NCBI RefSeq assembly: GCF_024586455.1
Contig: NC_065920.1
Span: forward strand, 49,745,824-49,809,823
Direction of reading: 5' to 3'
DNA: 64,000 bases
Source of the DNA: Bactrocera neohumeralis
Lineage: Eukaryota > Arthropoda > Insecta > Diptera > Tephritidae
This document shows, piece after piece, positions 1 to 11,244 of the stretch (its first letter is position 1; every line of letters begins with the position of its first letter). Under the pieces are notes generated by a model. That model made no database searches. It had not been told where the DNA came from and saw nothing but the letters and a program-made list of their open reading frames with translations. Both the position numbers and the translations under genes were made by a program.

Positions 1-505
1 CTCGACGAACAAAAGCTAAACTCTATAAGTCGCTCATAATTCCCGTCCTGCTATATGATGCAGAGGCTTGGGCGATGACAGCAACCGATGAGTCGACGTT
101 ACGAGTTTTCGAGAGAAAAATTCTGCGAAAGATTTATGGTCCTTTGCGCATTGGCCACGGCGAATATCGCATCCGATGGAACGATGAGCTGTACGAGATA
201 TATGACGACATTGACATAGTTCAGCGAATTCAAAGACAGCGGCTACGCTGGCTAGGTCATGTTGTCCGGATGGATGAAAACACTCCAGCTCTGAAAGTAT
301 TCGACGCAGTACCCGCCGGGGGAAGCAGAGGAAGAGGAAGACCTCCACTCCGTTGGAAGGACCAAGTGGAGAAGGACCTGGCTTCGCTTGGAATATCCAA
401 TTGGCGCCACGCAGCAAAAAGAAGAAACGACTGGCGCGCTGTTGTTAACTCGGCTATAATCGTGTAAGCGGTGTCTACGCCAATTAAGAAGAAGAAGAAG
501 AAGAA
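1..505 (+). mobile_element. RTE-type non-LTR retrotransposon, C-terminal pol fragment with (AAG)n tail
   Basis: A frame open from the window edge (base 3) runs to a stop at 467. It encodes the region behind the RT active site of an endonuclease-reverse transcriptase. Visible motifs are LYKSLIIPVLLYDAEAW, LRVFERKILRKIYGPLRI, LRWLGHVVRMDEN and GRGRPPLRW, all typical of the C-terminus of insect RTE-like pol proteins. The conserved 3' noncoding end (GCGGTGTCTACGCCAATTAAG) leads straight into an (AAG)n run at about 485-505, which fits the short tandem tails of RTE elements. This is the most intact copy of this C-terminus in the window. The RT core lies outside the window or is missing. RTE is my best clade guess. 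Confidence 0.8.
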
Positions 506-1050
506 AAATCGGTTGAGTTGATGACAAAAGCAGATCTTGAGAGCAAAGTCGACTTGGAGATAAGAGTTGATATGATAAATTTCTTCAGCTGAACTGCTTT
601 CCAAAAACTTAAGTTCGATTGATATTATAAGATCTATCATATATTTGGAACAAGGAATGAAACCAAAAAAGAGAGGCTAGATGATTCTCGCAAAGAAAAC
701 GCTATCACTTGATGTATTTAATTATAAAAGTTTGCTGTAAGTTAAAAACAAAAATTTGCAGAAAAAGTATTCTTGTAAGAGGCACATTTTGAATCTAAGC
801 TAAAATTATTATGATTTGTTTCCATTTGCATATTCAATACGATAAAACTTTCAACTTAATGACTTAACTTAGCAGTTGAAATTTATTTGTGATTTACTTT
901 TTTAATACATACCCAGATGTAATATTTGGACTATATCCTTACCTGTAATGAAACAAAATATAATTTTTTAGTGAAAAAATGTAAAATAAATATGAAAATT
1001 GTTAACAACATATTTTTCTAAATCAAAAAAAAAACTAACTTTACTTTTTT
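506..1050. other. AT-rich stretch, nothing recognised
   Basis: AT-rich sequence between two RTE-derived pieces. I see no coding signal, terminal repeat or tandem repeat beyond short A and T runs. Confidence 0.5.
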
Positions 1051-1090
1051 CACTGGCGTAGAAACCGCTTACGTGGTTATAGCAGTTATT
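1051..1090 (-). mobile_element. RTE 3'-terminal scrap
   Basis: About 37 bases (ACTGGCGTAGAAACCGCTTA and on) are the reverse complement of the 3' noncoding end that closes the RTE-type copies at 430-480 and 55310-55360. Only the terminus is present. Confidence 0.6.
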
Positions 1091-1129
1091 CGAGGCTGTG
1101 ACTGTTAAATGGTGGCGTTTTTTACGTGG

Positions 1130-1290
1130 CGGGTGCCAAGCACAGCGCGCAACCCTGTGGGGAGGATGTCTGAGGATACTTGGTCAAAGACCGGAATTCG
1201 TGAGCTGCTTGAGCCATATGTAAAATAATCGTTTCTGGCCCCTCCCAAGTGAATGGCGAACTTTCCTCACTTGCGTGATCTTCTACAAAT
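1130..1290 (+). repeat. dispersed repeat segment, probably RTE-associated
   Basis: The stretch around GTGAGCTGCTTGAGCCATAT reappears on the minus strand at about 48185-48240, where it lies beside an RTE endonuclease fragment. It is noncoding here and may belong to the untranslated part of the same retroelement. That link is inferred from the shared neighbourhood. Confidence 0.4.
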
Positions 1291-1371
1291 AACTCCATCC
1301 TCCAAAATTTAAAATTTTTGGTTTATATATAAGTAATTTAAGAATAAAGAGTAAAATTAAAAAAAATATAA

Positions 1372-2424
1372 AAAACAAGTAAGGAAGGGCTAAGTTCGGG
1401 TGTCACCCAACATTTTATACTCTCGCATGATAAAGTGATAATCGAGATTTCATTATACGTCATTTACATATTTTTCAAATACCGTATTTTTGTAAAGTTT
1501 TATTCCGCTATCATCATTGGTTCCTAATGTATATACTCGTATTATACAGAAAAGGCATCAGATGGAATTCAAAATAGCGTTATATTGGAAGAAGGCGTGG
1601 TTGTGAACCGATTTCACCCATATTTCGCACATGTCATCAGGGTGTTAAGAAAATATTATATACCTAATTTCATTGAAATCGGTCAAGTAGTTCCTGAGAT
1701 ATGGTTTTTGGTCCATAAGTGGGCGAGGCCACGCCCATTTTCAATTTTTAAAAAAAGCCTGGGTGCAGCTTCCCTCTGCAATTTCTTACGTAAAATTTAG
1801 TGTTTCTGACGTTTTTTGTTAGTCGGTTAAGGCACTTTTAGTGATTTTCAACATAACCTTTGTATGGGGGTGGGCGTGGTTATTATCCGATTTCTTCCAT
1901 TTTTGAACTGTATATGGAAATACCTGAAGAAAACGACTCTATAGAGTTTGGTTAACATAGCTATAGTAGTTTCCGAGATATGTACAAAAAACTTAGTAGG
2001 GGGCGGGACCACGCCCACTTTTCCAAAAAAATTACGTCCAAATATGCCCCTCCCTAATGTGATCCTTTGTGCCAAATTTCACTTCATATCTTTATTTATG
2101 GCTTAGTTATGACACTTTATAGGTTTTCGGTTTCCGCCATTTTGTGGGCGTAGCAGTGGGCGGATTTTGCCCATCTTCGAACTTAACCTTCTTATGGAGC
2201 CAAGGAATACGTGTACCAAGTTTCATCATGATATCTCAATTTTTACTCAAGTTACAGCTTGCCCCGACGGACGGACGGACAGACGGACATCCGGATTTCG
2301 ACTAATGATCACTTTGGTATATATAACCCTATATCTGACTCTTTTAGTTTTAGGACTTACAAACAACCGTTATGTGAACAAAACTATAATATCTCCTTAG
2401 CAACATTGTTGCGAGAGAAAAAAG
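1372..2424 (+). repeat. mini-me-like dispersed repeat, family 1, copy A
   Basis: A repeat of about 1.05 kb, closely matching the one at 28972-30027. It starts AACAAGTAAGGAAGGGCTAAG, followed by a hairpin (GTTCGGGTG/CACCCAAC) and TTTATACTCTCGCA. It ends in AACATTGTTGCGAGAG, so TACTCTCGCA near the start is mirrored near the end. A GACGGACGGACGGACAGACGG tract lies at about 2263-2290. Dipteran mini-me elements are known to carry a (GTCY)n proto-microsatellite, which is this tract read on the other strand. It encodes no protein; the longest open frames inside are chance frames. Confidence 0.7.
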
Positions 2425-2562
2425 ATAACAAATCTGATAAAACATAGCATGGAAAAGAAGTAAATCATTTTATAATGTTTAGAAATGTTTTGAACAATGG
2501 TGACTGATCCGTCTAAGAAGATACGATTGCTTAGTACTGGTAGTCGTCTGAACCCCTGGTTA

Positions 2563-3241
2563 TTAGTAGTATGTCATCGTTCCATCTTTCAACGGTTGCG
2601 CAGCAGCTGAATCTTTTCCCAAATATATTTCAAAACTTAGACAAAATTTTGTACGCATATTCGCAGCCACCCATGCCTTTATACCGTATTTACTTGGCAT
2701 GTAAACCAAGAATGAGCATCTGCCTCTAACAGGAATTAAACGCTCATCGACTGTTTTCATACGGAAAGCAGTTATAACAGTTCGTATAAATACCGAATTG
2801 AACCAAGTTTATCGAATAGTCTCTAATCTCTGCGATTGTCTTTGTTATCGAACCGCAGCACACGACTTATTTCAAAAAACCGTGTAAGTGACACTACAGC
2901 GCGAAATATTCGTCGACCATTAACTTGATCACAAAGACTGCGGAGACTTTCTCCATGCGACCGATATGAGCTTGTATATATCTATGACATTTTTAAATTA
3001 TATGTATTTTAACCATTATATATAAATGTACAAATGGACGTACTTTCTAAGGTCAGAATGCACAAAAATACATCCAATTCTCTTTCATCAACTGGTTCAT
3101 ATTTCTCACCAATTTTTTTAGCGTTGGTGAACTCTTAAAAAAAATTATGTTTATGGTGTTAAGCACCGGTCAAATGATTCTTTTATATTAGATATTCGGT
3201 AAACTGCACATACTGTAACACCGGGTTTTCATCGAATTATA
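2563..3241 (-). mobile_element. piggyBac-type transposase fossil, middle and catalytic part
   Basis: On the minus strand a 65-codon frame (2760 to 2563) contains VDERLIPVRGRCSFLVYMPS, KYGIKAWVAA and YLGKDSAAA, the conserved region around a catalytic aspartate of piggyBac (DDE_Tnp_1_7) transposases. Upstream, in other frames, come RIFRAVVSLTRFFEISRVL with RFDNKDNRRD (about 2820-2915) and EKYEPVDERELDVFLCIL (about 3045-3105). The order is right for one protein broken by frameshifts and stops. The copy is interrupted at 3242 by a mariner, and its acidic N-terminus probably continues at 3781-4000. No terminal repeats or TTAA duplication were found. It cannot encode an active enzyme. Confidence 0.75.
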
Positions 3242-3743
3242 AGAAGTTGTCAAAAAAGTCTTGCGGTATTTTCGCTAGTTGGTGCTGAAAGCGCGTAGTT
3301 CTAGTTTTATTCGTCGCATCGGGTCGTGCTATACCTTTTTGGAAAGCTCATTTCATGCGCTAACACGTGTTTGATTGATTGTCGTTTCTTTTATGTCGTT
3401 CGTGAGTTATAGCGTCGCAAACATGGAACAAAATAAAGAGAAAATACGGCATATTTTACAGTACTACTACGATAAAGGCAAAAATTCATCTCAAGCCGCC
3501 AATTTGTGCAGTTTATGAACCCGATACAGTTTCCATTTCCACCGCACATCGATGGTTTCAACGTTTTCGTTCTGGTGTAGAGTTGGTCGAAGATGCGCCA
3601 CGCTCCGGAAGGCCTGTCGTCGAAAATTGCGATAAAATCGCTGAATTGGTCGAAAGAGACCGGCATAGTAGCAGCCGTAGCATCGGTCAAGAGCTGGGCA
3701 TGAGTCATCAAAAATTCATTTCAATTTCAATAAAAATACTTAA
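3242..3743 (+). mobile_element. mariner copy, 3'-truncated, inserted in the piggyBac fossil
   Basis: It opens with the terminal repeat GTTGTCAAAAAAGTCTTGCG, shared with the copy at 19322, beside a TA. The transposase start at 3424 reads MEQNKEKIRHILQYYYDKGK, the first helix-turn-helix region of mariner transposases. It is frameshifted, then continues with VEDAPRSGRPVVENCDKI and RHSSSRSIGQELGMSHQ. The catalytic domain is absent. The 3' end dissolves into a TTA microsatellite, so the right terminal repeat is not visible. Position and orientation show it landed inside the older minus-strand piggyBac fossil. Confidence 0.8.
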
Positions 3744-3770
3744 TTATTTATTATTATTATTATTATTATT
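3744..3770. repeat. (TTA)n microsatellite
   Basis: About nine TTA/ATT units directly follow the truncated mariner end. It may have grown from the A/T-rich terminus of the element. Confidence 0.85.
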
Positions 3771-3780
3771 AATAAATTAC

Positions 3781-4000
3781 TTTCATTAGCCTCATCAATA
3801 CTATCTTCTTTATCACTAGCAAAGTACTTTTCAGAAGATTCGTCATCTAGCAATTCTTCCGATACATTCTGATTGTCCTAAACATCACTATACTCATTAA
3901 TGCCTACATATGTCTCCAATTATTGTCTGCCGTATTTGGCTTTCTGTCGAACGATAAGTCTGCACTTTCACTTTTCCGAAGCGATTTTTCTCAATGCAGG
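3781..4000 (-). mobile_element. probable piggyBac transposase N-terminal acidic region
   Basis: On the minus strand the sequence reads EELLDDESSEKYFASDKEDS followed by IDEANE. Acid-rich N-termini of this kind precede the catalytic domain in piggyBac transposases. It lies on the correct side and strand to be the start of the protein whose remainder is at 2563-3241, the two being split by the mariner. The composition fits but is not diagnostic alone. Confidence 0.5.
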
Positions 4001-4689
4001 AATTCGTAAAAGGAAATCCCAAAATTTTGTGTCATTTATGAAATTTAAGAAAAAATAACATACAAAGGTCAGGAGATGACCTTAACTATGCAACAGAAGG
4101 GTTAAATGTAAGCTACTGAACCGGTTGAACCATACAGCTACAATTAAGAAGGCTGTTACTCTTATTTGTGATACTGACTTAAAATTTATGATCTGATCAT
4201 GGTATGATCTGTCGAAATATGTAAACAAGCAATCATCAAAATGTTTTTATTAATATTGGGTTATTCGAATGTTGCTCAACCAATATTCAATTAATATGTG
4301 CTTCTGTATTTTGTGATTCAATATTCTGATCAATGGGGGCTCAGTTCGCCCCAAGTTTGTAACACCCAGGTTACTCTTCTCTGAAATTATGCACATGTTT
4401 TTTTCTCTGCGAGAAGCTGCTCATTTGTCGAAACCGCCGATATAGGACTAATGCAGTACATAGTTAGCATTCAAACTGAGCAAATCAAATTCAATTATTT
4501 GACTAGATACTTTCACTATATCATCTGTCATTGACAACAAATAAATTGCCATATCAAAATCAATTACTTGCATGCTAACTTTTTTATAATCTTGCATATA
4601 GAACATACGTAATAGTTTTGTTCAAAAAATGTTTGTATGTATCACCTAAAACTAATACAGATAGATAAAAGATTATATACATATAAATA
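4001..4689. other. AT-rich stretch, nothing recognised
   Basis: No coding frame with protein-like composition and no clear repeat. A short GC-richer phrase (GGGGGCTCAGTTCGCCCCAAG) near 4335 stands out but I cannot assign it. Confidence 0.4.
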
Positions 4690-4850
4690 ATCAGCATGAC
4701 GAGAGTCGAAAGTCACAGGTTTGTCTATCCTTCCGTCCGTAAAAATTGAGATATCGTAATGGAACTTGGTACACGAGATCGATTTCGACTAAAGTTAGTA
4801 CGTAACATTCTTATCATATTTCTATAACACAGAGCTAAAATGGGTGAAAT
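4690..4850 (-). repeat. mini-me-like fragment
   Basis: GTCTATCCTTCCGTCCGT (a GTCY tract) followed by AAAAATTGAGATATCGTAAT and a TTGGTACACG phrase is the reverse complement of the tract and flank seen at about 2205-2285. Only the region next to the tract survives. Confidence 0.6.
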
Positions 4851-5229
4851 GGGATTACCAACATTCCTAATTCGAATATAACATAATTTTAAATTTCATT
4901 TAAATCTTTATTATCTTTATTTTAAGGTGTAAAATCAAGAAACCATTAATTTAACGGTGTAAAAATAAAGTCTTTGAATTTATTTAGTAAATCCAACTAA
5001 AAATGTTCTAGCCACTAGGAACCGTATATGTGGACCCCAGTTCTAAAACGAATTTCCGGCTAACCTTACGGCGAAAATATTTAATTTACCTCAATGAAAT
5101 TGATATAATTTTTTTAATGATAAGTTATCTTTCTGCTGAAAATTAATAAAATGGGGAAAAAACTTTTCCTAGCCCCCTTATAACTGCTTTTTGTTTTAAA
5201 AGCCTAACAATAAGTTTTAAAATCTTAAA
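4851..5229. other. AT-rich stretch, nothing recognised
   Basis: No coding or repeat signal identified. It could include the 3' noncoding part of the jockey-like element to its right, but no poly(A) tail is evident. Confidence 0.4.
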
Positions 5230-5235
5230 TCTATT

Positions 5236-6975
5236 TAAAAACTAGGCAAGCTCAAGCAAGTGTTTGAGCTGTTTTGGTGATACGTTGCTCCTTAGTACGC
5301 TTTTAAGGCGTGTTTGATTGCAGGAAAGTACCAAAGCATTAGCCAAAGGGTTTGGGTGATCTCGGAGTTTAGATATATATTTAATTCTGCTGTCTTCTAT
5401 TTCTTTCTTTACCATAGAAATACCAAGGTCTTTATGGATATTTTCATTACGCATATACCATGGTGAACACGTGATTGTTCTAAGCATTTTTGATTGGAAC
5501 CTTTGTATTGTATCAATATCAGTTGCACACGTTGTCACCCACTGCATTCAACCGTCGACATCCAAATCGGCTTTGTGACCACATTATATAAAAGTACTTT
5601 GTTGTCTAGGCTAAGTTTGGAGTTTTTATTTAAAAGCCAATTTAAATTTGCAGATCTTATCCTCATGCAAATTATTTCACTGGATATATGTTTTCTCCAC
5701 GTAAGTCTTCTATCTAGGTTTATACCAAGATAAGTTACTTTGTTCGCTTGGGGTACTAAAATATTGTCCATTTTTACTGCGGGCACATCTTTGGTCTTAG
5801 CGAAAATGTAATATGCTTACACTTTTGTTCATTCACATTTATACGCCAGTTGGCTAGCCATTCTTCGATAGACCTTAAGTGCTCGGCTAATATTCTTGAT
5901 GCTGTTATGTGGCTCACTAAAGCTATGTCATCCGCAATAGTTGAAGTTAATACATTATTAGCTGTTAGAAGATCTGCCGTATCTATCATGTATAGAGTTG
6001 GGCCTAAAACACTGCCCTGTGGTACACCAGCCCTTATCTGTCGTTCATCAGATCTGAAATCTCCCACTTTTACCATAAATTGTCTATTTTTTAATTAAGA
6101 CTCCAATGTTTTATACAATTCTAAAGTAGAATGTTTTTAATCTTATACAAAAGGCCTTCATGCCACACCTTATCAAACGCCTGAGCCACGTCTAGAAATA
6201 AAGCTGAACAGTACTCTCTGTGCTCAAATGCTTTTCTTATTTCGTTAGTAATTCTATTTACTTGTTCTATCGTGCCATCTTTGATAGTAACACTTTTTCA
6301 AATATTTTAGAAAGGCAGGGTAGAAGACTGATTGGTCTGTATGAAGACGGCTGTATTAAGTCTTTCCCAGGTTTATCTATCAAGATAATCTGCGACTTTT
6401 TCCATGAATTAGGATAGTATCCGAGATTAAGAATTGCACTGAAGAGCAAAGAGAGCACTTCTACAGCACTATTTGGTAACTCAATTAGCATTTTTGGGGT
6501 AATATTATCATGTCCTGGTGACTTTTTTGGTTTAAGTTCTTTTATTATTCTTATAATTTCAGAAGGTGAAGTCTTAAAAGACTCGAGTGACTCGTTAACT
6601 GTGTTGGGTAAGCTGGACAACTCGAAGTTGTTCTTTGGGCAATTTGCTTGAAATACCTTTTCTTGGTGATTTCGAAAACAATTAGCCTTTTCCTCGTCAC
6701 TTCGAGCCCAATTTCCACCCATGTCTCGTATAGGCATGTTGGAGTTAGTTGGTGGCTTCAGGGACTTTTGGGCTTTCCAAAGAGAATTTTGCTTGCTTGA
6801 ATTTGGACACAGCTCCTTTATATACATTTCGGTGTTGAATTCTTCCTCACGTTTAAGCGCGTTTTTAATTTACGTGCAGCTGATTTTAATTGAAGCTGAG
6901 TGGATGAGGAGCAATTTATCTGCTTATAACTAATATTAGAATTTTCAAGCATCCAGTTGACTTTGCTCCCTTTGT
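5236..6975 (-). mobile_element. jockey-like non-LTR retrotransposon, 5'-truncated pol fossil
   Basis: Four minus-strand segments give a reverse transcriptase in order. 6955-6267 holds EIIRIIKELKPKKSPGHDNI and SYRPISLLPCLSKIFEKVLL. About 6210-6140 holds ALFLDVAQAFDKVWHEGLL (motif A). 6076-5774 holds RQIRAGVPQGSVLGPTLY and the active-site segment STIADDIAL. 5786-5535 holds VTYLGINLDRRLTWRKHI. 5547-5242 ends the protein with LQRF-like IQRFQSKMLRTI, PWYMRNENIHKDLGI and the stop. The usual F/YADD has become IADD, and several frameshifts are present. ORF1 and the endonuclease are missing, as expected from 5' truncation during reverse transcription. Confidence 0.85.
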
Positions 6976-8340
6976 ATTGTTGGCGTTAGGTGGTATACTT
7001 TAATGAAACTCAGAGGATATGTTTTTCTGCTGGTATTTAATTGTATAATAATATAGTGACGCCAAAAATAGGTAAAGTTGGTGCATACTGCCTCTATCTC
7101 TTATATATCTAATAAAAGATTTTCAAACTTCCGGTTGGCCTTAGACCGTATGAACCGGTCAATATGTCGGATGTCTTCGTAAACTTAACTGAACGTATAA
7201 TATTCTATATTAGGTAGTTTAACGTCGAAAATTTGTGAAATTTGTTTTGATCCTTGGCGGTGTGGTAATTTTGGTAAAAAATAAAAATCATTAAATTTTC
7301 AACATTTATAAATTAGATTTACGTGGCAACTTTGTGTTTAATAATTAATACATTAAATTTTCATATGTAACTCATAACGAAACTCAAAAATACCCTATAT
7401 CCCATTAATATAATTTATATTCGTTAAATGCATTCAATACACAATTAGTTTCATTAGAGTTAGCACATAATATTTCCCTCACACATACACACATGCACAT
7501 GTATTAACGCAAGCCATACAAAGCTGTCATATTAAGGTTACATTACATTCGCATTTAGCTAAACATTTAGGCAGCTTAATCGCCAACAGCCGCAAATAGG
7601 CAAATAGAGGTTATTCCAAATTTAATTAATTGCACGCCGCGCACCCAATGCGCATGTGCGCGTGCGCTAGCATTTATAAATTAAAATTACCAACAGCGTT
7701 CGATGCTGTGAAAAAGCAACAACAACGCAAGCTGTAATTGTAGCTAACGGTCTTCACGCGCCACATTCCACAACACGCGCCGCAAGTGGTTGGCAATCTC
7801 CAGCGAAGAATTATCAAGGTCTCATGTGTAGCACTCCGGCAACTCCGCCAATGGGGTCACCAATACGCTAATGCCGCGCAGACTGTGCGCACTTACAAAT
7901 CCACGCTTAAACGCGCCAACGCGCCTCGACGGTATGCCCGCTGCCAGTGTAGTTAGGCGGAAAAATGCGGTTCATATTAAAAGCAAAGCTCTAATGCGGA
8001 GCGTATGAGTAATGCCTCACACAGCCTACAGATTAAATATACATATGTATGTATATCATCTAAATAATGGTTGGTATATTATATACTATGTATATATGTG
8101 TATATGCATGCTTGAGTGTCGCTTTGTAGTTGCGTGCGTAATTTATTAAAATTTTAATGGGCATGAATTTTAATTTAATTTACGTTGGATTTTCGCGCCG
8201 AAAGCATGGGCGCGAGTAGTGATGGAAAGTTTGTATAGTTCAGTGTTAGAGCGCAAGGAAATTGAGAGTGAACTAAAATGCGGAAATGAAAGTGTGTTAG
8301 ATTAATGATGAAATGCATTTACTTTTACTTGCAAATATGC
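6976..8340. other. single-copy-like AT-rich and GC-mixed DNA
   Basis: No transposon motif seen. From about 7440 to 8280 the sequence is less AT-rich, with CACACA/ACATGCACATG tracts, GCGCGCC-type words and TATGTATGTATA runs, resembling ordinary host intergenic or intronic DNA. No open frame here has convincing protein character. Regulatory content is possible but not demonstrable by eye. Confidence 0.4.
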
Positions 8341-8349
8341 ATGAGGGTG

Positions 8350-8608
8350 TTCAAATTTTACCTTGATTATTTAAATTTAGACAAACAGAGAATAAATCTG
8401 AACAAATATGGATCACCGAATCTGGTTCAAAATACTGATATCATCAAATGCTGCAAAATTTATAAAAATCATTCAATTCACACTGACAACGAAGTGGCTA
8501 TAATGATCATGAACTCGCTGACTGTGCGCTCACAATTACTAAAGAATTGTTTGCCTTCTTTATCAACTACATCAAGCTACTTCGTAATGACGCTTGTACT
8601 ATGAATAT
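8350..8608 (+). mobile_element. non-LTR retrotransposon RNase H fossil, left part
   Basis: The frame ending at 8604 reads IHTDNEVAIMIMNSLTVRSQ, LLKNCLPSLSTTSSYF and VMTLV. This matches the RNase H segment of RNase H-bearing non-LTR retrotransposons (I/LOA type), where a D-S-Q-A-A-I block precedes a V-P-G-H-S-G block. The mariner at 8611 interrupts it. The next residues resume at 9528 in the correct order, so 8350-8608 and 9528-9800 were once contiguous. The same family is seen at 63438-64000 (NSLTVCSWLVEECLISLS). Confidence 0.65.
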
Positions 8609-8610
8609 TA

Positions 8611-9525
8611 CAAGGTCTGTCGCAAAAGAAACAGGACTGTTAAAACAAACAACAAAAAATTAATATTTTTCAAATGTTATATTTTTTTATTCAAAGTAGT
8701 TTCCTTGTGCTTCGATACAGCGTTTAGCCCGGTCAATTAGCATTTGAAATGAGTGTTTAAGGTCATTTTTCGGAATGCTCTTGAGAATATCGGTCGTCGC
8801 CTTTTGAATAGCTGAAATGTCCTGAAACCAGTGTCCTTTTATGGGCAAATGAAGTTTTCCAAATACATAAGTAGGTATGAATCACAGGGTGCCAGATCAG
8901 GTGAGTAGGGTGAGTGATTAATGGTGATATGGAGTTTTTTGTAAAAAAATCAGTGGCAAGCGTCGACCGATGACACGGCGCATTATCGTGCAACAGGCGC
9001 CAGGACCCTGCCTCACGGTATTGTGGTCGAGCACGACGAATGCGTGACAAAAGACGCTTCATAACACCAAGGTAAAACACAGCATTAATCGTTTGGCCAG
9101 GTGAGACGAACTCTCGGTGTACAATACCCTCGGAATCGTAAAAACAAATCAGCATTGTCTTTATTTTTGACTTCTGAAGACGACCGACTTCTGATCGTCA
9201 CAGAGGTCCTCACGACCTTCTTGGAATCGCTTAAACCACTCATGCACATTACTACGAGATAGGCACTGATCACCATAAACTTTTTTCATCATTTGAAATG
9301 TTTCAGTAAACGTTTTCCCAAGTTTAAAATAAAATTTAATTTTATTGACCAAAAGCTGCTATCACTTTTTGATAGATAACATCGATTGTAGTTATCCAAT
9401 TGTCTTAAAGTTTTTACGAAATGTCAACAAGAGATCATAATTTTTATTTCATATACCCACCAATAGGTGGCGCCACCAGAAACAGTTATATTTAAAAAGT
9501 TCCGTTTCTTTTGCGACAGACCTTG
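8611..9525 (-). mobile_element. mariner-type element with matching TIRs and TA duplication, internally deleted
   Basis: Terminal inverted repeats CAAGGTCTGTCGCAAAAGAA at 8611 and its complement ending at 9525 match over about 25 bases with one difference, flanked by TA on both sides. The minus-strand transposase starts at 9352 with IKFYFKLGKTFTETFQMMKK and SRSNVHEWFKRFQEGRED (first HTH). It then jumps to GIVHREFVSPGQTINAVFYL, GSWRLLHDNAPCHRS and a frameshifted version of the last catalytic block. The second HTH and first catalytic aspartate region are deleted. The clean ends suggest a relatively recent, non-autonomous insertion. It belongs to the same broad group as 49813-50730. Confidence 0.85.
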
Positions 9526-9527
9526 TA

Positions 9528-9800
9528 TACTTTTAAGGTTATAGCGGATTAGCTGAAAACTGTAAAATCAGTAAGAGCATCCAATGCGAATCACCCTTTT
9601 CCAGTATTTTCAAACTAATAACGAGTGACGGATTTAGCACTTGAGAAAATTTACCAAATAACGACGTAGTATGGAGGATAGGGAAATTTAGATGAATCGA
9701 TTCCTCTTCTTAGACTGTTCAACTTTTGCTAGACTGAAATTGAAACAGTTTGGCTATCAAATCTTCTAAGCTGAAATCAATATTAACCATTTCTCAAAAT
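9528..9800 (+). mobile_element. non-LTR retrotransposon RNase H end and C-terminus, right part
   Basis: Directly after the mariner's TA, the frame reads GYSGLAENCKISKSIQ, a decayed form of the V-P-G-H-S-G-I-A-G-N block closing RNase H. At about 9715-9800 comes LDCSTFARLKLKQFGYQIF, then INHFSKFLEI, resembling the ends at 13840, 59500 and 63438. It is the continuation of 8350-8608, with deletions and stops. Confidence 0.6.
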
Positions 9801-10300
9801 TTCTCGAAATTTGAATGCTTTTCGCCGATAAATGAGCATATTTTGATCCATAACTAGGAATTTCTGGCATGACAAAGGACTGATATTTCAACTGTCCCAT
9901 AGATCCCAAGATCTCCGTCTTGGAATCTTACACAAGTAAATTCCATAAGCTAGTGAAATATAAAATACCATGAAACTGCGGCATTGTTTGTCTCATCTTG
10001 ACCTACATATCACTTGTTTAAGGGATCGTCTCAATGTGATCCTCCGAAAAATCACTAATTTTCGCGTTTTTTTTTAATGTTAATCGGTCCGATTTTTTTT
10101 ATAAATAAATAACAAAATAAATAAACAAGAATAAGTAACAATCACTTGGCGCCCGGTCTCGACTATAAGTGAATACATAAGAACATCCAATCTAAGCTTC
10201 CGGAGCTTTCGGCGAGTCGTTATAGACAATTGAAGCCTGTTCTGATGAAACACAAATTCTCTCTTCCGCACACTAACCGCGATTTAAACGCATCCATTTT
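9801..10300. other. unassigned AT-rich DNA
   Basis: No clear motif. T-rich runs near 10068-10100. Nothing supports a gene. Confidence 0.4.
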
Positions 10301-10309
10301 CAGTTGACG

Positions 10310-10560
10310 TTGTGGTAAATGACCTACGGCATGGACCATGACAATATCCGATGAGTCGGCGTTACGAGTTTTTGAGAGAAATATTGTGAAGAAGTTTCAT
10401 GGTCCTTTGCACATTGTCAACGGCAAATACCACAGTCGGTGGAACGATGAACCGTTCGAGAGACGAGAATTAAGAGACAGCGGCTACGTTCTGAAAATAT
10501 TTGACGCAGTACCTGGCAGGGAAGCAGAACACGATGAAGACCTCCGTAGAAAGATCAGGT
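10310..10560 (+). mobile_element. RTE-type C-terminal fragment, strongly decayed
   Basis: The 98-codon frame starting at 10338 contains MTISDESALRVFERNIVKKF and HGPLHIVNGKYHSRWNDEP, matching the RTE C-terminus at 75-230. A deletion then removes the RLRWLGHV region, and VLKIFDAVPG resumes before the match ends. Confidence 0.7.
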
Positions 10561-11240
10561 ATATGAAGAGATATATACATACGCTTTATAAATTTAGGAC
10601 CATAACAAGCATCTTCGATTCGGCACTTCGGTAACAATTTCGATAGTGGTTTCGAATAGCATTATAGACACTACTGATTCAAGATTAATTGATGTTACCT
10701 CCTGCCACCATTTCAAATGACGAGTTGGTTATTTGTTCTGCAAAGCAATTGAGGATAGCCATTCGATGTATGATAGTTTGTTGCTAAAGCTTGATATGGG
10801 GTACGTCTCTTTGGATTATGTCACGTATGTTCAAATATAAGTTGTAGTTCTTTCTATGTTGCTTTTAGTGGATATCGTTATCAAGATACTTTTTATTCCT
10901 ACACAACTTGTGAACTTTCTCACTAAATTTAGTGATTATATGTCATGGCTTAGAACCCAGATTCAGCAAAACATTTTCCAAATAAATTTGAAGAATATTG
11001 CTGAGTTGATACATTTTGGCCCACTAAAAAGCTGGACTTTTTAGTTTTTTTTTCTTGGTTAGTTTTTAGTTCAGATAGTAGTGCCCGAATATAGCAAGCA
11101 GAAAAATGACGAATCAATGAAGGCAGAACAGGACACATTCAGCTTACCACGAAGTTTGAAACCTTCAATAGAAACATTGGAGACCCTATAAAGTTCAAAC
11201 CTATTCCTTGAAAAGTTCCAAGAAGATCCGATGTTTTCAA
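10561..11240. other. unassigned DNA
   Basis: No recognisable coding or repeat structure. The short frames here have no transposon or host motif. Confidence 0.4.
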
Positions 11241-11244
11241 ACCA

